Below, piece by piece: positions 5,823-13,234 of a DNA stretch of 25,917 bases (positions within the stretch are counted from its first letter, which is position 1; every line of letters starts with the position of its first letter). Both the position numbers and the translations under genes were made by a program. The notes under the pieces are model-generated. The model was not told the origin of the DNA. It saw nothing but the letters and a program-made list of their open reading frames with translations, and ran no database searches. The stretch is from JAUNBG01 sp964442735 (lineage in GTDB: Bacteria; Planctomycetota; Planctomycetia; Pirellulales; Thermoguttaceae), in the NCBI GenBank assembly GCA_964442735.1, contig CAYUAP010000074.1:1-25917 (forward strand). Direction: 5' to 3'.

Positions 5823-6281
5823 TAATTATATACTCAAGATCGTTATAAAAGTCTATTTTTCCAAACAGGCGAGACGCCTGTTTTGGGGGATGCGGACGAG
5901 ACGTTTGCGCTCCCTGGAAATGCCGAATTTATAACGTCGTACCATATATTATACATTCTGAGAGCAGGAGGAAAAAACCTGGAAGACATGTTTACCATTG
6001 ATAGATTATTTATACAATAGATTCTATTATTTTATACTTAAATAATAAACCTTTATTTTTTGGTGAAGTGATGGGGATTTTGTATTTTCTGAAAATAATT
6101 TTTATTTTTTCCTCCCAAAAGCAGAATAAAAGTATCAAATAATAATCATAAATGATACAACTCCGATATTTTATACTTAATTTCCCATAGTATTTTAAAT
6201 ACGCGGGACATAAGTGCGTTATTAGATAAATATTTATTCATATATTGGCCATTTTTATATGACCAATGATAGAGAGTGCAA
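5823..6281. other. AT-rich intergenic leader of the Tad-like operon
   Basis: About 460 bp without a gene. It contains the hairpin repeat at 5863-5914 and two copies of ATTTTATACTTAA (near 6031 and 6170). An imperfect dyad, ATTGGCCAT / ATGACCAAT (6244-6267), lies just upstream of the 6282 start and could be an operator or leader hairpin. No consensus promoter was found. Confidence 0.5.
5863..5914. repeat. Second, inverted copy of the paired-hairpin repeat
   Basis: AAACAGGCG-AGA-CGCCTGTTT (5863-5883) is a 9-bp perfect stem with a 3-nt loop, followed by GCGGACGAGACGTTTGCGCTCCC-like sequence (about 5892-5914). Both parts match, in reverse orientation, the inner portion of the element at 4789-4923. 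The outer CTAGTGGT arms are absent, so this is a partial copy. Confidence 0.7.
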
Positions 6282-6464
6282 ATGATAAAAAGAAGATTAA
6301 AAAGAAGATTAAAAAGAAGATGTTCAGGGGCTATTGCGCTTGATTATGTCATAGTCATTGCTATTACATTTCCTATTTCCGTTGTATTATATTTTCTTAT
6401 GGTTCAAGGCTTGACTACGTTGTATCATTTTATGTCGGTAACATTGGGATGGATGTTTTTTTAA
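6282..6464 (+). CDS. Flp/TadE-like small pilin-like protein
   Basis: A 60-aa protein with an extremely basic N-terminus (MIKRRLKRRLKRRCSG), then AIALDYVIVIAITFPISVV and a second hydrophobic stretch. The G|AIALDY arrangement puts an acidic residue and Tyr at +5/+6 after Gly, as in Flp prepilins (G|xxxxEY), with Asp replacing Glu. The basic leader is encoded by a 12-bp tandem DNA repeat (about 6285-6321). The ATG at 6282 is preceded by AGAGAG; a GTG at 6276 would add only two residues. It is the first gene of a tight run of pseudopilin-like genes and is probably processed by a prepilin peptidase encoded elsewhere. Confidence 0.65.
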   Translation: MIKRRLKRRLKRRCSGAIALDYVIVIAITFPISVVLYFLMVQGLTTLYHFMSVTLGWMFF

Positions 6465-6477
6465 AAGGGACAATACA

Positions 6478-7284
6478 ATGAACTCTTTTTTCATTTTAAA
6501 CGATGGATGGAACATTGAAACATATATTGTTCTATTTTTATGGGTGGTTGTGGGTGTATGTATATTTTTAATGAAATTGTTATTCGGTCGATCAAATCTT
6601 GATTCTATTTGGTGTTTTCATAAAGACGAAACAGGAGGGGCTTATGGCATCTCCTTTCTCATCGTTCTTCCGTTTTATGTTTTGTTCATGTGCCTGGTTT
6701 TCGAGGTCACCTTTACTCTCGCCGCAAAGATTGGTTCGATCCATGCCGCATTGGCTGCGGTACGCACGGCGGTCGTTCATACGGCGGTTAATCATCCGGA
6801 CGACCGAAATGGATTTATTACAAATCTGGCGGAAAAGGAGGCGAAACGTGCTGCCATTCTGGCTATTGTTCCTTATTCCAGTGGAAAAGACGCTGCTAAT
6901 CAAAAACCATCGGAAGATGGAGTCTCCTATTGGGAGGCCTATAACGATTTTCTTTCTGTGAACGGTATTAAAACACACGTCCGTAAAGAGTATGTACTTG
7001 CACGGTATGCCAGCGCGGAAAAAAGAATAAATGTCAATTTGAATCTGGAAAATGAAGACAATATCGACAGTACAAACGAACCCTGGACCCAAAGTCTGAC
7101 AGCAACTGTTACCTATGACGCTCCGTGTCGTCTTCCCAATGTTGGAAAATTAATCGGCGGAACGAAAAAAGACGGTGCTGTGGTTATTACGATGACAACA
7201 AAGGCGACTTTAATACTGGAATGTCCTAAAAACAAATTAGGGTTTTTGGGCGTTCCTTTTCCCGCTGCCGTTACAAAAAATTAG
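6478..7284 (+). CDS. TadE-like pseudopilin with extra N-terminal TM
   Basis: A 268-aa membrane protein. A first TM segment (about 16-36) precedes a TadE-like block, GGAYGISFLIVLPFYVLFMC (53-72), followed by a helix (IGSIHAALAAVRTAVVHTAV) that resembles the start of the mature TadE-like pseudopilin stalk. The periplasmic remainder has no motif I recognise. TadE proteins usually start directly with the RG-type leader, so the extra helix before it is odd. AGGGA lies 7 nt upstream of ATG 6478; the gap to the previous gene is 13 nt. The stop is TAG, in frame with the next gene's ATG 12 nt later, but that gene has its own Shine-Dalgarno and prepilin leader, so separate translation is likely. Confidence 0.65.
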   Translation: MNSFFILNDGWNIETYIVLFLWVVVGVCIFLMKLLFGRSNLDSIWCFHKDETGGAYGISFLIVLPFYVLFMCLVFEVTFTLAAKIGSIHAALAAVRTAVVHTAVNHPDDRNGFITNLAEKEAKRAAILAIVPYSSGKDAANQKPSEDGVSYWEAYNDFLSVNGIKTHVRKEYVLARYASAEKRINVNLNLENEDNIDSTNEPWTQSLTATVTYDAPCRLPNVGKLIGGTKKDGAVVITMTTKATLILECPKNKLGFLGVPFPAAVTKN

Positions 7285-7296
7285 ACGAGGTTATTT

Positions 7297-7920
7297 ATGA
7301 CATTCCATTCACGTATAAAATGTAAAGGTCTGGCGCCTCTGGAAATGTTGTTGGTATTCCCATTACTCGTCACAATGCTGGTACTGATCTTCTTTACAGC
7401 CAAGGTCTCTCTTCATCATTTGTATCTTGATAATGAGGTGCGTCACGAGACATGGAAGGTCCGCGACTCTTTATCTACCCCGTTAAAGGGCGTTCGACCT
7501 CTTTGTTTTGGGAAAATTGATTCGAACGCTACCGCAGAAACAGATCCACAGGGCGATATGGATATTGAGGAAAAAGAAAAAAACACCGATATCAAAACCG
7601 GCTTGATCTTTGATAAATGGAATCTGAAATCGGAACAAAAACATACACTCTTCGTTGATACCTGGGACTTTCAAACACATCGGAGAAATCATGTCAATAA
7701 TAATATTGGTAATCCGAGGTCTGATGAAAGTCCGGGAAATAATGTACGTATTTTTATGCATCAGCAAGGATACTCCGAAACGAAATACTCCGCCTATCCC
7801 GGGAAACTTCAATGTCTTTACATTACGAATCTTCCGTACTACGAACCCAAAGAGGGAGTCGCAACGTCGCCAGTTATCAACAAACCGTATACAGCCAAAG
7901 AAAATTCTCTTACGGAGTAA
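7297..7920 (+). CDS. TadE-like pseudopilin
   Basis: A 207-aa protein opening with MTFHSRIKCKGLAPLEMLLV and a single TM (about 17-36). Gly11 with Glu16 at +5 fits prepilin-peptidase processing of a TadE-like protein. The mature part is hydrophilic, with a charged low-complexity segment near 75-100 (DIEEKEKNTDIK) and no recognised domain. GAGG lies about 7 nt upstream of ATG 7297. Its stop codon is five bases before the start of the large TadG-like gene. It is probably a minor pseudopilin or assembly factor partnered with the neighbouring genes. Confidence 0.65.
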   Translation: MTFHSRIKCKGLAPLEMLLVFPLLVTMLVLIFFTAKVSLHHLYLDNEVRHETWKVRDSLSTPLKGVRPLCFGKIDSNATAETDPQGDMDIEEKEKNTDIKTGLIFDKWNLKSEQKHTLFVDTWDFQTHRRNHVNNNIGNPRSDESPGNNVRIFMHQQGYSETKYSAYPGKLQCLYITNLPYYEPKEGVATSPVINKPYTAKENSLTE

Positions 7921-7925
7921 CAAAA

Positions 7926-10900
7926 ATGATACAGTATTACAGTGAATATTCGAATCATCTTATTTCCTCTTGCTGCAAGTATGACATTGAATTTCATTCT
8001 TGTTCCAGACGACCACCCGGGTTATACGGTAATCGTGCTGGTGGTATGATCCTTTCGCTTATGGTTGCCGTTATTGCTTTGGCCGTAATCTTTGCCTATA
8101 TCTTGAATATAGGTGCCGAATCGATTGAACGTCAAAAAATGCAGCATGCGGCCGATACGGTTGTTTATTCCTCCAGTGTTTGGCTCGCGCGCGGAATGAA
8201 TACCGTTGCATCTTTAAATCATGTTATGGGTGATAATTCCGCCTACTGCGCCTTAATCGAATCCCTGGCCGGTTCTGAAGTCGCCTTCGAACCGTGCGTG
8301 GAAGAACGAGACATGAACAAACGTCTAAAGCTGAAAACAAAATATCTTTGTTTTGAAGACGAATCTCCATGTACGGAGTTGGCGGATGAATCAATGGTAA
8401 AGGACGCGATTAAATTGTGTACCGACCATTCTTTTACCGACAGTATTGTCTCCGCTTATCCGGAAGATATACTAAAAGCCTGTAATCTCTCGACGCGTCA
8501 GGACCTTCATACTGCGGGCGGTGCCTGTTACGATTCGGAAATGCTTCTGAAATACTATATAACGGAATGTATGACGAAAAAAGCAATTGCCACGGTCTTT
8601 ATGGAAGGACAAGGTCATGGTTTTCTTTCGGCACTGGAACCGGTCGGCTTGATAATTCACCTCTCGTGTAATTATCTGCTCAATGGTGCCGGTCTGGGTT
8701 CCTTTGGTAATCTGAACGGATTACTGGGTCAGATGGGTTTAGACATCTCTGGTTTTATCGATTTATCCAAATTTCCAGGTTTTTCCAATATTACAGGAGC
8801 TATCGGCGACATACAAAGTCAAATCGGTAACATTAACAATCAGTTCGATACCATCGCGTCGAACATTACTAATTTGGGAAATCAAATTGGCGGAATCGGT
8901 GACAAGTTAAGTGGCTTTTCGGATCAGGTAGGTTCACTAATCCCTGACCTGTCAAGTCTTGATCTGCCAATTGATCTGACGGAGAATTTAAAAGGAATAC
9001 AAAGTATTCTGGACGAATATACAGATCCCATTAATACCCTCAAGGATAAAATTCAGAAAATAGCCCCCAATATAAAAGGACTGGACGCGGCAAATATCAC
9101 GGATAAGGCCAATGGATATTGCAATAAATTGACGAATTATGCTTCCCAACTCGAAAAACTCCAAAGTGAACTTCAGTCAAAGTTAAGCAGTAAACTCAAT
9201 TCTCTAAAAGATAAAATCTCAAAGTGTGGAAATTTAACAACGGACCTGGCCAATAAACTCAATAATTTAACCTCCGGTCTCACTTCCGCGCTCTCCAACG
9301 GTGTTAATAGTATCACCTCCATCATAAACGGTGTCTCTGATAAACTTTCCGGTATCGGCGGAAATCTATCGAAACTGACCGATATGCTCGGTTCGTTGAA
9401 TCTTGGTAATCTCAATAGTAATGGAGGTTTCGATACAATTTTAGGTTCTCTCGGCGGACTCGGTTCCAAGGGAATCATACAGGAATTAAAAGATATTCAT
9501 ACCTTGGAAAAAACACTCGGTGACAGCAGTAATAAAAAAGATTTTAACGGGAAAATTTGGAGTCATGGTGCACGAGAAGAGCTTCGCACTAATATTAATA
9601 AAGTAAACATGCGATTTCCAAATATCGTTGGAAGCGATAAAGAAGACCCCAAAGAACGGATTCTCTATAAACATATTTATGCCACCGCCGAAGAAATAAA
9701 AAAAGTCTACGGATTCGACGCCTGTGTCATTGCGCCACTCGATACGTTAGTATCTTCACAAATTCAAGATAAAACAACGATCTCCGTTCCGGAACCGGAT
9801 TCCAAGAAGAAAACAGATTGTAAAGTTGATGTACTCCCATCTATTAGCGAGCAAAATGAAGCAATCAGCAAAGAGCGCGAAGAAAAAATCACACAATTTT
9901 TAAATGATCATCCCATCATCAAAAGTGGATTGAAGGGAACGCTTATTACTATTGATGAAATAGATAAAGCCCTCGGGAGAAATTTGTTGATACTCACGAA
10001 GATAATTACCTGGCCTGCGGATCTGTGGGATTCGCTCATGGGAAATGAAAAGCCAAATGAAACACATCAATTTCTTTTAGGATTATTGTCGGAAGCCAGA
10101 GATAAATATAATAGTCAAAAAGGAAATTTTACACGTATGACGGTATGTACGGGATGTGTCGATGGTTGCCCTTGTCATAAGCTTATTGAAACTTATAATA
10201 AACAGATAGACGAACTTCAAAAATACGATTCGAAAATTGAAGAACTAAACAAGCTCTATGAAGAAGGATGGGGAATATGGACATGGGATTCAGCCTTACA
10301 ATGCTGGAAATTCACAAAGGCCATTGTTAGTGGAATGATTACCGTCGCAAGTAAAGGTAAACTATCCACAACGACACAGGTAAATTTAGGAAAACTGGCA
10401 ACCACCCTTGATGTTTTAGATTTTTTTTCTGATTTTCCAGCAATATATAATCATCCGGAAAACGCATACGAAGTCGGTGATGCTCGTGGTATTAAGTTAT
10501 CAATGAGTGCTACAAAAAAGATATTTGAAGATATCTTGGCAGGCAAGTATCCAGCATTAAAAAATTCCATGATGAATAAATTGAAAATGAGCGCCAATGA
10601 ATTAGATAATTTTTTAATGGACGGTGTCATTTTAACTAAAGCAATTGGTTTAGGCCAAGCTGGCTTAACTATTATATATACCCCTGGAAAACAAACAGAA
10701 ACATCCAATAAATTTAATGAAACCATATCAAATTTAATTAATGCATATACTGATGCTATCAAATTTATAGAGAGTATAAAACAACCAGTATGTCAATGTG
10801 ACATTGAAAAAGATCCAGTCATAAAGAGAGTAAAAGTCAAACCGGAAAAATTCCCACTTCTTCCTGTTTTAGCGGAAGATATATCCGATACAGGTACAAT

Positions 10901-12101
10901 AGCGGCAAGCGGTAATCTCAGACACGAACGGCTTTTACAATGGTATAATACAAGTTGGAGGTCAAATTATGGCAGTCAGTCGGTATATGATACGATGCCG
11001 AAAATACCTTGGACGGGCAATTATGACGATACGAAGGTTCCAAACACCTTAAAAACGCTGGACATGACCATTATGGCAGGTCAAGCTGTTATTGCAGCCT
11101 ACATTGCCGCATGTATCGCACAATATAATTTTGGCGAGGCGGCTTATGCGTCGGGACTGCTATCACGAACGATTTTGCTTCAGTTTTACCTTACTCCCGA
11201 TTGGAAGCCTGGAGAATACGGACATCTCAATAATCCGAGTGTATGGAGTTATCCACGCGGATGTTTCGATTACGAAGCGGAGCAGAAGTCTCAATGGGTC
11301 CGTGCAGCCTATCCGGTTGCGGACGAATTACGGGGCGGACTTGTTGCCCATTATAAAAAGGACTTGCCGATCTCCAATATAGCGACCTTCTTGAGTGCCT
11401 GGTCCTGGCGATACGTTTTGAGTGAATCGTATTATAACCGGACGGCGGTCAAACGACCCTATAATGTCTATAATATTCCCAAGCCTTGTTACATGTATGT
11501 AATTGCCGGTACGGATCCTGAAAATAAGGGAGATGAACCGTTCTGGTCCGATGAAAAAATCGGAGCCGAGATTATCGATCAAATGTTTTGTATTGCAGCT
11601 GCTATCGAACCGAAAAAGCACAAACCGAACGCGACTCCCGTCTATTTCTCCCGTTTCGGTCAAGAGAAGCGGAACACGACCGTAGCACAGGCCATGTTCT
11701 ATTCTGCAACAGGGCGTAATTCCAAATCGAGCGGAAAACTTAATACAAGTAACGGTGATTCTTCGGGGCAGGGGTCTCCTCAAAAGGACTGTCAGCCGTG
11801 TACTGGCTGGGATACCCTTCAGTGGCAGAACTTCAACGAGGGGGAGGTACCGGTCTTTAAAGCCAAAGAATGGTGGAATTCCACGCCCGGGACTGGAGAA
11901 GAAATGGACTATGCGGGTCTTACCACCAGTAATCCCATAAAACGAAAAGACGGTACAAAACTTCAGTTTAACTGGCAGGCCATGCTCTGCCCGGTTACGA
12001 AAAGCCGTGTCGAAAAACTTGCCGAAGACAATTCAGCACATGAAGATCTGAAAATTTCAGCAGAGTCGGCCGCAAATCATTCCAATTTGTTTACCCACTA
12101 A
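7926..12101 (+). CDS. Giant TadG-like Flp pilus-assembly protein with coiled insert
   Basis: A 1391-aa membrane-anchored protein. Residues 35-65 (NRAGGMILSLMVAVIALAVI) form the TadG/Tad-like TM, followed by ERQKMQHAADTVVYSSSVWLARGMN and NHVMGD, which I associate with planctomycete TadG-like proteins. Residues about 290-540 are a long heptad-rich, G/L/N/S-rich stretch (repeated NLG, KLSG, LGSLG, NGV words) resembling a fibrous or tape-measure-like segment. A cysteine cluster follows at C741, C744, C748, C750 and H751 (zinc-knuckle-like). Residues about 705-975 are encoded by more AT-rich DNA than their flanks, possibly an inserted module. The C-terminal third (about 1000-1300) has the conserved-looking SQWVRAAYPVADELRGGL and WSWRYVLSESYY. 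The start was chosen at ATG 7926 with GGAG upstream; the frame is open earlier but overlaps the previous gene. Confidence 0.7.
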   Translation: MIQYYSEYSNHLISSCCKYDIEFHSCSRRPPGLYGNRAGGMILSLMVAVIALAVIFAYILNIGAESIERQKMQHAADTVVYSSSVWLARGMNTVASLNHVMGDNSAYCALIESLAGSEVAFEPCVEERDMNKRLKLKTKYLCFEDESPCTELADESMVKDAIKLCTDHSFTDSIVSAYPEDILKACNLSTRQDLHTAGGACYDSEMLLKYYITECMTKKAIATVFMEGQGHGFLSALEPVGLIIHLSCNYLLNGAGLGSFGNLNGLLGQMGLDISGFIDLSKFPGFSNITGAIGDIQSQIGNINNQFDTIASNITNLGNQIGGIGDKLSGFSDQVGSLIPDLSSLDLPIDLTENLKGIQSILDEYTDPINTLKDKIQKIAPNIKGLDAANITDKANGYCNKLTNYASQLEKLQSELQSKLSSKLNSLKDKISKCGNLTTDLANKLNNLTSGLTSALSNGVNSITSIINGVSDKLSGIGGNLSKLTDMLGSLNLGNLNSNGGFDTILGSLGGLGSKGIIQELKDIHTLEKTLGDSSNKKDFNGKIWSHGAREELRTNINKVNMRFPNIVGSDKEDPKERILYKHIYATAEEIKKVYGFDACVIAPLDTLVSSQIQDKTTISVPEPDSKKKTDCKVDVLPSISEQNEAISKEREEKITQFLNDHPIIKSGLKGTLITIDEIDKALGRNLLILTKIITWPADLWDSLMGNEKPNETHQFLLGLLSEARDKYNSQKGNFTRMTVCTGCVDGCPCHKLIETYNKQIDELQKYDSKIEELNKLYEEGWGIWTWDSALQCWKFTKAIVSGMITVASKGKLSTTTQVNLGKLATTLDVLDFFSDFPAIYNHPENAYEVGDARGIKLSMSATKKIFEDILAGKYPALKNSMMNKLKMSANELDNFLMDGVILTKAIGLGQAGLTIIYTPGKQTETSNKFNETISNLINAYTDAIKFIESIKQPVCQCDIEKDPVIKRVKVKPEKFPLLPVLAEDISDTGTIAASGNLRHERLLQWYNTSWRSNYGSQSVYDTMPKIPWTGNYDDTKVPNTLKTLDMTIMAGQAVIAAYIAACIAQYNFGEAAYASGLLSRTILLQFYLTPDWKPGEYGHLNNPSVWSYPRGCFDYEAEQKSQWVRAAYPVADELRGGLVAHYKKDLPISNIATFLSAWSWRYVLSESYYNRTAVKRPYNVYNIPKPCYMYVIAGTDPENKGDEPFWSDEKIGAEIIDQMFCIAAAIEPKKHKPNATPVYFSRFGQEKRNTTVAQAMFYSATGRNSKSSGKLNTSNGDSSGQGSPQKDCQPCTGWDTLQWQNFNEGEVPVFKAKEWWNSTPGTGEEMDYAGLTTSNPIKRKDGTKLQFNWQAMLCPVTKSRVEKLAEDNSAHEDLKISAESAANHSNLFTH

Positions 12102-12123
12102 AACTCTGATTCGATGAATTTGT

Positions 12124-12144
12124 AATTACGGATAACACTGATTT
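12124..12144 (-). repeat. Degenerate family A fragment
   Basis: The reverse complement contains AATCAGTGTTATCCGTAAT, matching ATCAGTGTTTATCCGTGAT of the family A repeat with one base missing and a few changes. It lies immediately after the TadG-like gene. A short match, so chance resemblance is possible. Confidence 0.35.
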
Positions 12145-12248
12145 TTATGGTTAGATTTTGTCATACAACGTTGATTAAGATGAAATATTAATTCCACCAT
12201 ATTTTAGGGTTGATATTGCAAAATGTTTTATTTTTCGGTAAAATTACA

Positions 12249-12280
12249 GTGGTTATCCGCGAAATCCATGATTTCAGAAT
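12249..12280 (+). repeat. Degenerate family A fragment
   Basis: GTGGTTATCCGCGAAATCC followed by ATGATTTCAGAAT aligns without gaps to the core of the copy at 1-72, with about 25 of 32 identical positions by eye. It lies 60 bp upstream of the 90-aa gene and looks like an old, decaying copy. Confidence 0.5.
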
Positions 12281-12342
12281 ATATCTTGTTTACACCTTGA
12301 GTTACCCATTAAATTATACCCTAAATTATAACGGAGAAAACG

Positions 12343-12615
12343 ATGATGAAATCCAATTCCATGGAAACATCACAAGACCCCGATCCCCAATACAACGTTT
12401 CTCAAAAGAAAAAGAGAAAGATCGGCTTAAAAGGGATCGTTCATATCATCTGTTTTATTGTGATGATTTTGGCAATTATTAACTGTATTTTCGCCATCCA
12501 ACGATATATTAACGAGCTTAATGGTTTAATCAAGGTTCGCGAACAGGAGCAAACCACGCGTGAAAATGTGGAGCAGGACACGAATCAATTTTTTAAAGAA
12601 AATGGAGATCTATAA
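12343..12615 (+). CDS. Unrecognised 90-aa single-pass membrane protein
   Basis: A hydrophilic basic N-terminus (about 1-31, with KKKRKIG), one TM helix (GIVHIICFIVMILAIINCIF, about 31-50) and an acidic, Q/E-rich, probably helical C-terminus (about 51-90). The topology is likely cytoplasmic N-terminus and external coiled tail. GGAGAAAACG precedes the tandem ATGATG, supporting translation; either ATG could be used. It follows the TadG-like gene by 240 bp in the same direction and may belong with it, but the gap contains repeat debris and no function can be assigned. Confidence 0.6.
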   Translation: MMKSNSMETSQDPDPQYNVSQKKKRKIGLKGIVHIICFIVMILAIINCIFAIQRYINELNGLIKVREQEQTTRENVEQDTNQFFKENGDL

Positions 12616-12647
12616 TGCACCTGCCAACTATTAATATTTATAAAGAA

Positions 12648-12670
12648 AGAAAAATATGTTATATTTTTCT
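12648..12670 (+). terminator. AT-rich hairpin, possible terminator
   Basis: AGAAAAATAT-GTT-ATATTTTTCT is a perfect 10-bp stem with a T-rich 3' arm, 33 bp after the stop of the 90-aa gene. The stem is weak (almost all A:T), so its terminator function is uncertain. Confidence 0.4.
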
Positions 12671-12733
12671 GTATTGATCATGAACTATGTCCTTGTCCAA
12701 CTTTGGGCGGTGGTACAAAGACGAAACGTTTTT

Positions 12734-12790
12734 GGTTTCCGTTCACGGATATAAAGTGAAACCATGGATAACAATGATTTTCACGGATAG
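12734..12790 (-). repeat. Family B repeat copy, reverse orientation
   Basis: Read on the minus strand it contains CCATGGTTTCACTTTATATC followed by CGTGAACGGAAAC, matching two units of the tandem repeat at 4960-5030. The GTAACC/GGTTAC ends are degenerate here. Confidence 0.65.
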
Positions 12791-12868
12791 TTTTTTGGCA
12801 AACAAACTTTTTTATGATAAATTATTTATTATAATAAATAAAAATGTTTAGTTTTTTATTGTAAAATA

Positions 12869-12941
12869 TTGTGTTTTACGGTAGATCCTCTGTGTTTATC
12901 CGTGTTCCTCTGTGGTTTCAAAATCGTTCGTGAATGGTTAC
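12869..12941 (+). repeat. Family A repeat, internal copy
   Basis: A 73-bp copy carrying TTTTACGGTAGA, then CTGTGTTTATCCGTG, a diverged TTCCTCTGTGGTTTC and CAAAATCGTTCGTGAATGG ending in TTAC. It aligns end to end with the copies at 1-72 and 25846-25917 with one inserted base. It has the same orientation as copy 1. Confidence 0.8.
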
Positions 12942-13007
12942 TGAATTGGGAATCAAGGTGACCCGTTCGCGTAAATCGGCAAAATCACCGTGAACGGACA
13001 ACCACTT

Positions 13008-13031
13008 CGTTTATCGTTTCGTTTATCGTTT
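13008..13031. repeat. 12-bp tandem duplication
   Basis: CGTTTATCGTTT occurs twice in a row, perfectly. It lies 4 bp upstream of a TTGACA (13035) and within the leader of the sensory operon. It may be slippage or a pair of protein-binding half-sites. Confidence 0.6.
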
Positions 13032-13090
13032 AACTTGACAACTTAACGTCTTGATGACGAAATACTTCACAATCTATCCTGGAATCGCTA

Positions 13091-13118
13091 TTGACTTTTG
13101 CAATATTATGGGTAAACT
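13091..13118 (+). promoter_or_regulatory. Candidate promoter for the sensory operon
   Basis: TTGACT (13091-13096), 16 bp, TAAACT (13113-13118), ending 116 bp before the first start codon. A TTGACA at 13035 lacks a good -10 at 17 bp. This is a moderate match only. Confidence 0.4.
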
Positions 13119-13234
13119 ATTTAGATTAAGGTCGTGAATTCAGGCCTTTTTCGAAAAATCAAAAATAAGAAGCCGGATTATGATAATAACCCTGTGGTAG
13201 GAGTGACATTTAAACCTTTAAGGAACGCCTTGTT

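Larger units (their letters stand above)
12616..13234. other. Intergenic, repeat-rich, promoter of the sensory operon
   Basis: About 620 bp without a gene. It holds, in order, an AT-rich hairpin terminator candidate, a family B copy, a full family A copy, a 12-bp tandem duplication and a candidate promoter at 13091-13118. No ORF with a plausible start or Shine-Dalgarno is seen. Confidence 0.6.

Noticed and set aside
7812..7925. An upstream extension of the TadG-like reading frame by 38 residues
   Set aside because: It overlaps the end of the preceding TadE-like gene, and the ATG at 7926 has GGAG at proper spacing; the extension lacks family resemblance.
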